Shown here: one piece after another, positions 1-7,371 of the stretch
Numbering within the stretch: the first letter of the stretch is position 1
Layout of the letters: the number at the start of each line of letters is the position of its first letter
NCBI GenBank assembly: GCA_028699065.1
Contig: JAQVVH010000001.1
Location: forward strand, 950,326 to 1,014,325
DNA length: 64,000 bases
Direction: 5' to 3'
Source of the DNA: Gallionella sp.
GTDB lineage: Bacteria > Pseudomonadota > Gammaproteobacteria > Burkholderiales > Gallionellaceae
Translations under genes and position numbers: made by a program
The notes under the pieces: model-generated
What the model was told of the DNA's origin: nothing
Database searches by the model: none
What the model saw: only the letters and a program-made list of their open reading frames with translations

Positions 1-401
1 TGCTAAATGTTCTTTTTTCGATTGAACAGGACTTCACGCCCGATGAAACATCACAGCGTATAGGGCTGCAGTTGCTGCTGAACAGTCAGGATCAAGGCAG
101 GATCTTCGTCGCTAGACATCCACAAGCCGGTGTGGTGGGTATGGTCAGCGCACAATTAGTTATCTCAACTGCCATGGGCGCACCATCAGCCTGGATTGAA
201 GATATGGTTATTCGCGATGAATTCCGCGGTCAAGGGCTTGGCAAGCTGCTACTCGAAAAAGCTGCGGAGTGGGCAAAGTCAAAGGGCGCCAAACGAATTC
301 AACTGGTAGCTGATTCCGACAATGCTCCGGCACTTGGCTTCTACAAAAATCTGGGCTGGGAACCCACTCGGCTTTGTGCCTGGAAAAAAATTCTCTGTTA
401 G
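1..401 (+). CDS. GNAT-family N-acetyltransferase (5' partial)
   Basis: The frame is already open at the window edge (first whole codon at 3), so the N-terminus lies outside. The visible part holds the C-terminal half of a GNAT fold: a beta strand with WIEDMVI, then the acetyl-CoA pyrophosphate loop RGQGLGKLLL, and the closing motif ALGFYKNLGW typical of beta-6/beta-7. GNAT enzymes transfer an acetyl group from acetyl-CoA to an amine; the substrate cannot be read from this sequence. A TTG at 72 could be mistaken for the start, but residues upstream of it continue the same fold. The next gene lies 300 bp downstream, beyond a terminator, so this is probably the end of a transcription unit. Confidence 0.85.
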   Translation, partial: LNVLFSIEQDFTPDETSQRIGLQLLLNSQDQGRIFVARHPQAGVVGMVSAQLVISTAMGAPSAWIEDMVIRDEFRGQGLGKLLLEKAAEWAKSKGAKRIQLVADSDNAPALGFYKNLGWEPTRLCAWKKILC

Positions 402-701
402 CTAGATCCATTTCAATTGCATTCAATTGAGCCAATAATCGCCCCGCCGCACTACCGCTGCACGCCCTACCAAATTCACGCATGAAGTTGGTGCGCGACC
501 GCGATGAAACTGAGATTTCTTCATCTCGAATCGGATACCAACGGGTCAAATATCAACAGGTAAATTTTCTGCTTATTAATACGCGTAATCTCGCTCTGTT
601 CAAAGGCACCGAAAAGTGCCATTTTTTATTTGAAACCTCAAAAAATGGAATGGAAATTGCTTTAGTAAATTGATGAATACATTCCAGATTGAGAGGGCAT
701 C
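402..701. other. intergenic stretch with a terminator and a possible promoter
   Basis: No convincing gene is seen in these 300 bases. They hold the Rho-independent terminator at 605-630, a short inverted repeat GATGAA/TTCATC at 503-525, and an AT-rich segment from about 630 to 690 that probably contains the promoter of the gene starting at 702. The decamer ATTGCTTTAG at 656-665 recurs upstream of two other genes in this window (see findings). A 63-residue open frame at 482-673 resembles nothing recognisable. Confidence 0.5.
605..630 (+). terminator. Rho-independent terminator
   Basis: Stem GGCAC (605-609) pairs with GTGCC (616-620) around a CGAAAA loop and is followed directly by ATTTTTTATT. 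The stem is short but the U-tract is good. It would end transcription of the acetyltransferase about 200 bp downstream of its stop. Confidence 0.65.
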
Positions 702-1187
702 ATGATAGTGACAGAAACAAAGGATCGAGTTCTGCGGCAGAGCCTTATTGCGAGCGAGTTAAGGGCGCATGAGCAAGAGGTTCTGCATCGGCTGTTGAGT
801 GTCGAATATTTCAAGGCAGGGGAGAAGATTAGTGATTCTGGCCGGCTCAGCAGGGATGCCTTGTTGATTCTGGCGGAGGGGCAAATCCGGGTGAGTGCAT
901 TGGTCGATGAGGAATATTTCAGTTTCACGCTGGAGGAATGTGGCGACATCGCGCGAATTGCTACTTTTGTGGGTACTTCAGTAACCTGTGTAGAAGCACG
1001 AATCGAAGCGCTGACGGAGACGACTTTGCTAACGCTGGAGCGACATCAGGTTGAGGCTCTTCTCTATCGGCAGCCACAGATGGTGTACTATATTATGCGT
1101 GGGTTAACTCGGTATGCACACCGGATGGCTCGACGCTATACCGAAAAAGGGGATGAAATTTTTCGGCATCTCGCCAGCGTGATATAG
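702..1187 (+). CDS. cyclic nucleotide-binding-like domain protein without HTH
   Basis: A 161-residue protein resembling the sensory half of CRP/FNR regulators. An N-terminal helix is followed by a double-stranded beta-helix (about residues 25-125) with FKAGEKISDSGRLSRDALLILAEGQIRV, matching the entry strands and glycine turn of cNMP-binding folds, then a C-terminal helix LYRQPQMVYYIMRGLTRYAHRMARRY like the CRP dimerisation helix. There is no helix-turn-helix, so it is not a standard transcription factor. The phosphate-binding cassette is not clearly conserved, so the ligand is unknown. The start ATG at 702 follows a purine-rich GAGAGG. It is a single-gene unit, convergent with the DUF2721 gene. 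Confidence 0.7.
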   Translation: MIVTETKDRVLRQSLIASELRAHEQEVLHRLLSVEYFKAGEKISDSGRLSRDALLILAEGQIRVSALVDEEYFSFTLEECGDIARIATFVGTSVTCVEARIEALTETTLLTLERHQVEALLYRQPQMVYYIMRGLTRYAHRMARRYTEKGDEIFRHLASVI

Positions 1188-1203
1188 GTGGGTTAGATTT
1201 TTG

Positions 1204-1686
1204 TTATTCTTCGCCAGAATTATTATTCAATATCAGGAAGCTTATTTCTTGCGTTGCAAGAAATATTTCTCTTAAAAAGAACAGTAACCCGATAATCAAT
1301 GAGCACATGGAGACCACAAAAAAAGTGGAAACCAGTATGGGCGCATTTATTCCAATGCCGACTTCGATAAATAGCGTTGCAATAGAGATGCTTACGCACA
1401 GGCCTGCAAAAGTTATTAATCCAATGGATCTTCTTATCCAGGCTATTCTTTTAATGATGATTTTATATTCCAGCCTCGTCTCGTCGTTATGATTTTCTTT
1501 GTTGGTGTAAATATTTCTTCCGCGATCAATAGCTCTTCCCAGTCGATTGACCAGTACGCCAAGGATAGATCCAATTCCGGTCAGTAGAAATACTGGTGCA
1601 ACAGCATCTCTTATGGCAGAAGAAAGACTTTGAATGTTTATTAATGTATTATTTATGCTTAAAAAATCCATATAACGTGACAACAA
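1204..1686 (-). CDS. DUF2721 family membrane protein
   Basis: A 160-residue protein with an N-terminal membrane segment (about residues 28-47, VAPVFLLTGIGSILGVLVNR), a short charged loop with NRLGRAIDRGRNIY, and two more hydrophobic helices near 90-110 and 118-142. The arrangement, with an arginine-rich NR.xR.xDR motif right after the first helix, matches DUF2721; function is unknown. An internal ATG at 1671 (MDFLS) is an alternative start. The gene is far richer in A+T than its neighbours, which suggests a different history. It lies 30 bp downstream of the Anbu gene on the same strand and could be co-transcribed with it. Confidence 0.75.
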   Translation of the reverse strand: MLSRYMDFLSINNTLINIQSLSSAIRDAVAPVFLLTGIGSILGVLVNRLGRAIDRGRNIYTNKENHNDETRLEYKIIIKRIAWIRRSIGLITFAGLCVSISIATLFIEVGIGINAPILVSTFFVVSMCSLIIGLLFFLREIFLATQEISFLILNNNSGEE

Positions 1687-1716
1687 AAATAACTCTTTAT
1701 GGGGGTTTATAAAATG

Positions 1717-2463
1717 TTAAACCGCTTGGTCAGGATTTTCCCATGGGGGGCTAGGTAGCCCGGCGAATACTTGACGTAAACCCTCAGACCATCGTTGGCT
1801 TAATTGATTAAAATAAAAGTTATTCTCGCCAATATAGTGCCTGCCGCTGTTGCTAAAACTATCAGAATTATACACAAACAAATCGATCGGAAGTCCAACG
1901 GATAAGTTACTCCGGATCGTTGAATCGAATGAAATCAAAACACATTTCACAACCTCTTCCAGCGTACTGTCGTTTTGCACCACCCGGTCGATGATGGGTT
2001 TGCCGTATTTTGTTTCGCCGATTTGGAAATAGGGAGTTTGTGAACACGCCTCTATAAAATTGCCGGCGGCGTAAATATTGAAAAGTCGCGGGGGTTCGCC
2101 ATTGATTTGTCCGCCGAGCAGAATTGATTGCAGGAATTCGGTATGGTGTCGCCGAAGGGATTCCGCATCGCTGTGATGTACGCTTCGGATGGCTTGCCCG
2201 ACAATTTGTGCGGCATCGAACATTGAGGTCGCCGTCATGAGATTCGGCTCAATGTTCTCGGCAATCATGCGTTCCAGCAGGTTGATGACATGTTGTGAGA
2301 CCGCCAGATTTCCGGAAGTCATCAAAATGATGATGCGTTCGCCCGCTGCTTCGAAGACCCGCATTTTGGGGAAAAGTGAGACATGATCCACTCCGGCGTT
2401 GGTCCGTGAGTCGGAGGCCATTACCAAACCGGAATCAAGCAACACTCCTACGCAATAAGTCAT
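1717..2463 (-). CDS. Anbu, proteasome-like peptidase
   Basis: This is the ancestral-beta-subunit (Anbu) member of the Ntn-hydrolase proteasome/HslV superfamily. The protein starts MTYCVG; removal of Met exposes Thr as the expected N-terminal nucleophile. GLVMASDSRTNAG contains the conserved Asp-Ser-Arg of proteasomal beta subunits, and IIILMTSGNLA is the next core strand. The length of 248 residues fits Anbu. The frame stays open upstream to 2895, but that part is antisense-like sequence overlapping the transglutaminase gene, so the ATG at 2463 is chosen. It lies directly downstream of the transglutaminase, alpha-E and ATP-grasp genes, the usual Anbu neighbourhood. The physiological substrate is not established. 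Confidence 0.9.
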   Translation of the reverse strand: MTYCVGVLLDSGLVMASDSRTNAGVDHVSLFPKMRVFEAAGERIIILMTSGNLAVSQHVINLLERMIAENIEPNLMTATSMFDAAQIVGQAIRSVHHSDAESLRRHHTEFLQSILLGGQINGEPPRLFNIYAAGNFIEACSQTPYFQIGETKYGKPIIDRVVQNDSTLEEVVKCVLISFDSTIRSNLSVGLPIDLFVYNSDSFSNSGRHYIGENNFYFNQLSQRWSEGLRQVFAGLPSPPWENPDQAV

Positions 2464-2524
2464 GAATCCTCCTGCCTGAATATCGGGCAAATATGATATC
2501 GGTTTTTGCCGTGCAGAATGAATT

Positions 2525-3304
2525 TCACTGTTGCACCTGAGAAATTTGTACACTGGCGAGCATCTGCTCGTTTCCGCCGCCACGTCGGACTCCTGCCACG
2601 GGGCAGGCATCACGATAATCCAGTCCGTGCGCAACACGGACATGTATGCCGTGGGCGCGCTGACCATTTGAGACGTCATAGCTAACCCAGCGGTCGCCAT
2701 CCCAAGCGTCCGCCCAAGCATGACTTTCACACAAAGAGCCGTCAGTCGTAAACAAATAGCCGCTGACGTAGCGGGCAGGAATTCCCAGGGATCGACAGCA
2801 GGCAATGAAAATATGAGCATGATCCTGGCATACCCCGGCGCCTTTGGAAAAGGCATTGGCCGCGGTAGTTTGGACATCCGTGATGCCGCGCACATAGCTT
2901 ACGCGGGCCAGAATGTCGGTTACCAGTCCGTCCATTTGCTGGGCCGCCTGTCCGCGGTAGGTACCGCAGAATTCGATTAATTCCGGGCTTATTGCTGTCA
3001 AGGTTGTCGTGCGCAGAAAAATGGCGACTGGAAGGGTCTCCTGTGCGGGCAGCGGGTTGCAATTCGTTTCAACCTCGCCGCTGGCAAAAATCTCGATTTC
3101 ATTATGCTTTTCCGGCAGAACCAGGGTGTGGGTAAGATTGCCGTAGCTGTCGCGCTGTGCGCTGATACGACCGCGGGTTTTGAGATTCCAGCGATGCACA
3201 GTTTGTCCCAGCCCGCTTTGCGGGGTCAGGCGCAGATGTTGAATGGTGTGCGACACCGGTTGGTCGTAGCGGTAGCGTGTCAGGTGTTCGATATGCAGCT
3301 TCAT
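2525..3304 (-). CDS. transglutaminase-like cysteine protease of the Anbu cluster
   Basis: A 259-residue protein with a bacterial transglutaminase N-terminal beta domain (residues 1-100, starting MKLHIEHLTRYRYD) and a papain-like core. The catalytic triad is visible as Cys159 in GAGVCQDHAH, His195 in ESHAWADAW and Asp210 in SYDVSNG. Such proteins act as peptidases or amide-forming enzymes, and their genes are regular companions of COG2308/COG2307 and Anbu genes. Its ATG overlaps the alpha-E stop by 4 bp, indicating translational coupling. No signal peptide is seen, so it should act in the cytoplasm. The exact peptide substrate is unknown. Confidence 0.9.
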   Translation of the reverse strand: MKLHIEHLTRYRYDQPVSHTIQHLRLTPQSGLGQTVHRWNLKTRGRISAQRDSYGNLTHTLVLPEKHNEIEIFASGEVETNCNPLPAQETLPVAIFLRTTTLTAISPELIEFCGTYRGQAAQQMDGLVTDILARVSYVRGITDVQTTAANAFSKGAGVCQDHAHIFIACCRSLGIPARYVSGYLFTTDGSLCESHAWADAWDGDRWVSYDVSNGQRAHGIHVRVAHGLDYRDACPVAGVRRGGGNEQMLASVQISQVQQ

Positions 3305-4236
3305 ACCGGCGTGGACAGGAAGGAGCGCTGTATTTCGGCGCCCAATTGACTGTTGTCCAAAATGAATTCGGACAGAAATTCATGCAGCCCTTCCTGGAAA
3401 ATATCTTCCATCCGGCCGTAGTGCAGACGTGCGTGCAATTCACCCGCCAGTCGCAGGCTTTCATTGCCGCCCAGCTTTTCAAGCAGCGGCATTAACTGGT
3501 CCAGACAGGCATGCAAAGAACGCGGCAAATCGGCGCGTAGCACCAGCAATTCAGCCACCCGCCAAGGCTCGATGCGATCCCGGTATATTTTTTGATAGGC
3601 TTGAAATGAGGATACGGCGCGCAACAATGCGCTCCATTCGTAATAGTCCAGTGCGCCGCCGACTTCCTCGCTGGCCGGTAGCAACAGGTGATATTTCACA
3701 TCAAGCAGGCGTGCAGTGTTGTCGGCGCGTTCGACCGCACCGCCAAGTTGAACGAAGTGGAAAGCATCGTCGCGCAGCATGGTTCCGAAAGTCACGCCCC
3801 GGAAAAGATGCGAGCTGGATTTAACCCAGTCACAGAATTCTCCCAGATCACCTTCGCCGATGCCGTTGCGCAGCCGTGCATGGAGCTCCAGCCAGAGTGC
3901 GTTGATGTTCTCCCACATTTCCGAAGGCATGGCGACCCGAACAGCGCGGGCATTTTCCCGAGCGGAGTTGAGGGTGCTGACGATACTCGACGAATTTCGA
4001 ATATCCAGTGCCAGATAGCGGAAGACATTATGGGTGCTGTACACGCCGTAATCCTGCGCGAATGCGGCAATATTGCCGGCAATACTGACGGGCGGTTGCC
4101 AGATCGTTTCTTCGCTGCGACGCGCATTGGGTACCAGTGACATCTTGTGGGTGATGTCGAGGAGGCGTGCCATATTTTCGGCGCGCTCGATGTAACGAGC
4201 CATCCAGTAGAGATGATCGGCGGTGCGACTTAGCAT
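3301..4236 (-). CDS. alpha-E domain protein (DUF403/COG2307)
   Basis: A 311-residue, mostly helical protein starting MLSRTADHLYWMARYIERAENMARL, the hallmark N-terminus of alpha-E proteins. A second conserved region (FVQLGGAVERADNTARLLDVKYH) repeats the ER..N.AR pattern. The family accompanies circularly permuted ATP-grasp enzymes and is thought to assist peptide-bond or amide formation, though biochemistry is thin. The ATG at 4236 overlaps the ATP-grasp stop (ATGCTAA), which favours it over the in-frame ATG at 4260. The gene is part of the tightly packed four-gene Anbu cluster. Confidence 0.9.
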   Translation of the reverse strand: MLSRTADHLYWMARYIERAENMARLLDITHKMSLVPNARRSEETIWQPPVSIAGNIAAFAQDYGVYSTHNVFRYLALDIRNSSSIVSTLNSARENARAVRVAMPSEMWENINALWLELHARLRNGIGEGDLGEFCDWVKSSSHLFRGVTFGTMLRDDAFHFVQLGGAVERADNTARLLDVKYHLLLPASEEVGGALDYYEWSALLRAVSSFQAYQKIYRDRIEPWRVAELLVLRADLPRSLHACLDQLMPLLEKLGGNESLRLAGELHARLHYGRMEDIFQEGLHEFLSEFILDNSQLGAEIQRSFLSTPV

Positions 4237-5657
4237 GGTGTTCGCGCTTCCAAAATCCAAGTGTCCTTGGTGCCGCCGCCCTGGGAAGAGTTAACTACCA
4301 GCGAGCCTTCTTTCATGGCAACGCGTGTTAGCGCTCCGGGTACCAGCGAGACAGTTTTGCCCGAGAGAACAAAGGGGCGCAAGTCCACGTGGCGCGGCGC
4401 AATGCCCTGTTCGACCAAGGTGGGGCACGTGGACAGGGCGAGTGTGGGTTGGGCAATATAGTTTTCCGGCTTGTCCAGAATTCGGGCACGGAAATCGGAA
4501 AGCATTGCTTTGCTGGCGGCTGGCCCAACCAGCATGCCATAGCCTCCCGAGCCCTGAACTTCTTTAACGACAAGTTCGGAGAGGTGCTCAAGGACATAGG
4601 CCAGATCGTCCTGACGGGCAAGCCGGTAGGTTGGAACATTTTCGAGAACTGGTGATTCACCCAGATAAAATTTCACCATTTCAGGCACATAGGTGTAGAT
4701 CGCTTTGTCATCCGCCACGCCAGTGCCGATTGCATTCGCCAGACTGACGCCGCCATTTCGGTATACGGAAATCAGGCCAGGCACGCCAAGCATTGAATCC
4801 GGACGGAAGGCAAGCGGGTCGACAAAGTCATCGTCCAGCCGCCGGTAAATAACGTCCACACGTCGAGAGCCGCCCGTGGTGCGCATGAAGACGGCATCGT
4901 CCCGCACAAATAAATCCTGCCCTTCGACCAGCTCGATACCCATCTGCTGCGCGAGAAAAGCATGCTCGAAATAAGCGCTGTTATAGGCTCCCGGCGTGAG
5001 CAGCACGACGGTGGGGTTACGGACACCTGGCGGCGCAACGGCACGGAGATTGTCGAGCAGCACTTGTGGATAGTGCTCTACCGGTGCAATCGGATGACGG
5101 TGGAATAGTTCGGGAAACAATCGCATCATCATCTTGCGATTTTCCAGCATGTAGGACACCCCCGACGGCGTGCGCAGATTGTCCTCCAGAACATGAAACT
5201 GGTTTTCCCCGGTCCGGACGATATCGATACCCGCGATGTGCGCGTAGATTCCGCCGGGAACATCCACCCCTATCATTTCCGGGCGATACATCGGATTGGT
5301 CAGCACGCTCTCCGGGACAATGCCGGCACGAATAATTTCGCGCTCGTGATAGATATCCCAGAGAAAAGCGTTCAATGCGCGCACCCGTTGGATGGCTCCT
5401 TTGGAGATCGTCTGCCATTCGCAGGCAGAAAGTATCCGCGGCATGATGTCGAAAGGAATGAGTCGCTCGGCACCGGCCTCTTCACCATAGACATTGAACG
5501 TGATTCCTACCCGACGAAACAGGATTTCGGCTTCCGCGCGCTTTTCTTCAAGCTGTTCAGGTCTAATGCCGGACAGCCATTCTGCGGTTCCGGCATACAG
5601 GGATCGGACACGATCCTGCGGGTCAACCATCTCGTTGTAATAGTGTTTGGGGCTCAT
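4230..5657 (-). CDS. circularly permuted ATP-grasp protein (DUF404/DUF407, COG2308)
   Basis: A 475-residue protein of the circularly permuted ATP-grasp type 2 family. Signature stretches include FNVYGEEAGAERLIPFD near residue 70, the conserved LEDNLRTPSGVSYM block with its acidic and Asn ligand residues, and the VVKEVQGSGGYGMLVGP segment that provides the Lys and Gly-rich ATP-binding loop. Members are predicted amide or peptide ligases. The start MSPKHYYNEM at 5657 is chosen; an in-frame extension to 5714 overlaps a likely regulatory element. First gene of the Anbu cluster; a promoter is expected in 5658-5844. Confidence 0.9.
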   Translation of the reverse strand: MSPKHYYNEMVDPQDRVRSLYAGTAEWLSGIRPEQLEEKRAEAEILFRRVGITFNVYGEEAGAERLIPFDIMPRILSACEWQTISKGAIQRVRALNAFLWDIYHEREIIRAGIVPESVLTNPMYRPEMIGVDVPGGIYAHIAGIDIVRTGENQFHVLEDNLRTPSGVSYMLENRKMMMRLFPELFHRHPIAPVEHYPQVLLDNLRAVAPPGVRNPTVVLLTPGAYNSAYFEHAFLAQQMGIELVEGQDLFVRDDAVFMRTTGGSRRVDVIYRRLDDDFVDPLAFRPDSMLGVPGLISVYRNGGVSLANAIGTGVADDKAIYTYVPEMVKFYLGESPVLENVPTYRLARQDDLAYVLEHLSELVVKEVQGSGGYGMLVGPAASKAMLSDFRARILDKPENYIAQPTLALSTCPTLVEQGIAPRHVDLRPFVLSGKTVSLVPGALTRVAMKEGSLVVNSSQGGGTKDTWILEARTPC

Positions 5658-5844
5658 GCTTTTTCTAAAGCAATAAGCATGCCGCGAAAGAGCAAAGCCC
5701 AAATCAGGCCGCACTGGTGGAGGGATTGCCGGACTGCCGCAAAAAACGAGCCTAAATTACCGGCAGATTCCCACGCCGCGCACCAGAATGAAAAAAACAT
5801 GACCGGAAATGGTGCGGCTGAGTGGGATCGCGTCAGGCCCCGGG

Positions 5845-7245
5845 CTATTTTGTGCGACCGGCGAGCTTGATTTGATGAAGGCAATCAAGCGCGGCCAATT
5901 TGTAACATTCCGCCAGCGTCGGATAGTTGAACACATTGCTCACCAGATCGCGAACGCTGCCGTTCAGATTCATGACCAATTGGCCAATGTGAATGAGTTC
6001 GCTGGCCTGCTCGCCGACGATGTGTACGCCAAGCAATTTTTCGTTTGTAGCGTTTACGACCAATTTAAGCAGCCCGTGGGCATCCCCGATAATTTGCCCG
6101 CGAGCACTGTCACGAAAGTAAGCGCGTCCGATAACGTACGTCAGATTCGCTTGTTGCACATCACGTTCGGTCATCCCCACGCAGGATATTTCCGGAATGG
6201 TGTAAATCGCCATTGGCAGGTTTTCGGCTGTGGCCTGGGTCTCGCCCCCAAATGCGTGGAGGACGGCAGCGCGGCCCTGCTCCATGCCGGTGGACGCCAG
6301 CGCCGGGCGGCCGATCAAATCGCCGACCGCGTAGATATTCTGGGCGCTAGTTTGAAAGTGGTTGTTCACTTCAATCCATCCATTCTGGCTGATGACGCCG
6401 GCCCGTTCCAGTTCCAAACGTTCGCTGTTCGGCTGGCGTCCCTGAGCGTAAAGCACGGCATCTGCCGAAAGCTGTGCGCCACTTTCCAGCATGATCAGAG
6501 GGCGACCGGATTCATGGCGAATTTCGCGGACGCGTTCGCTCATGTGTAGTGTGACGCCCAAATTGCGAAAACTGTGGGTCAGAACGCTGACCAGATCTTC
6601 GCTTAAATAAGCGAGCAATTGGGCATGGCTGTCGACGACCGAAACATGGACGCCAAGCGCTGCGAAAATTGAAATGAATTCACAGGCAATTACGCCGCCG
6701 CCCACGACCAGCAGACTTTCGGGCAAGTGATTGAGATGCAGGATGGAGGTGGAATCCAGAATCTGCTTTTTGTCGAAAGGGATTTTCGCCGGTCGGCGCG
6801 GGCGCGAGCCGGTGGCAAGAACAATGACGTCAGCTGACAGGTTTTGTTGCTCTCCGGCGCGGCCGGATACTTGCACTGTATGCGGATCCAGCAGGCTGGC
6901 TTCACCCGGAATGAGTGCCACTCCGGAATTCAGCAGGCGTTGCAGAATGACAGATTCCTGTTGCGCGATGACCTGGTTCTTGCGGCGCACCGCTTCAGCC
7001 AGCAAGCCGTGGCGTTGGCGACTGTCGGGTGCGGAGAGCAGACGCATGCCCTCTGATCCCGCACGCGATGCAACGTATGCAGCTTCCCGCATTGCCTTGC
7101 TGGGAATGGTGCCGGTTTGTAATCCGGCGCCGCCGATTTTCGGTTTTCGTTCAACAATGGCCGCACGCTTTCCCATGCGTGCGGCTTGCCAGGCGGCATG
7201 TTGCCCAGCCGGGCCGGAGCCGATGATCAGTACGTCATAGTCCAT
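5845..7245 (-). CDS. sthA: Si-specific NAD(P)+ transhydrogenase (soluble)
   Basis: A 466-residue flavoprotein of the class I pyridine nucleotide disulfide reductase fold, most like soluble transhydrogenase, which moves hydride between NADPH and NAD+. It has FAD motif IIGSGPAGQHAAW at the N-terminus, NAD(P)-binding GGGVIACEF in the middle, the second FAD motif NIYAVGDLIGRP, and a C-terminal dimerisation domain. The active-site region reads GGAGLQTGTIPSKAM: both redox cysteines of disulfide reductases are absent, so it cannot be a dihydrolipoamide or glutathione reductase. E. coli SthA keeps one of the two. The start MDYDVL at 7245 is chosen because the fold begins there, although the frame extends upstream. 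Cytosolic. Confidence 0.88.
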   Translation of the reverse strand: MDYDVLIIGSGPAGQHAAWQAARMGKRAAIVERKPKIGGAGLQTGTIPSKAMREAAYVASRAGSEGMRLLSAPDSRQRHGLLAEAVRRKNQVIAQQESVILQRLLNSGVALIPGEASLLDPHTVQVSGRAGEQQNLSADVIVLATGSRPRRPAKIPFDKKQILDSTSILHLNHLPESLLVVGGGVIACEFISIFAALGVHVSVVDSHAQLLAYLSEDLVSVLTHSFRNLGVTLHMSERVREIRHESGRPLIMLESGAQLSADAVLYAQGRQPNSERLELERAGVISQNGWIEVNNHFQTSAQNIYAVGDLIGRPALASTGMEQGRAAVLHAFGGETQATAENLPMAIYTIPEISCVGMTERDVQQANLTYVIGRAYFRDSARGQIIGDAHGLLKLVVNATNEKLLGVHIVGEQASELIHIGQLVMNLNGSVRDLVSNVFNYPTLAECYKLAALDCLHQIKLAGRTK

Positions 7246-7371
7246 GGTTTTCCCTGAGGGTTGTTGTGCATGTTTCGGATTGAAAAAATTGTGCGAGAGA
7301 TCCTTTCTAAAGCAATAACCGTGCCCTTTGTCCGCAGACATTGCATGTCACCTGTATTGGTCTGAGTGCAT

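Noticed and set aside
482-673. Possible 63-residue gene
   Set aside because: It spans the terminator at 605-630 and resembles no family; no ribosome-binding site is visible.
2464-2895. N-terminal extension of the Anbu frame
   Set aside because: It overlaps the transglutaminase gene; Anbu proteins begin MTYCVG with the nucleophile Thr right after Met, which fixes the start at 2463.
5654-5884. Possible 76-residue minus-strand gene between sthA and the ATP-grasp gene
   Set aside because: Low-complexity product, overlaps the end of sthA and the start region of the next gene, no family resemblance.
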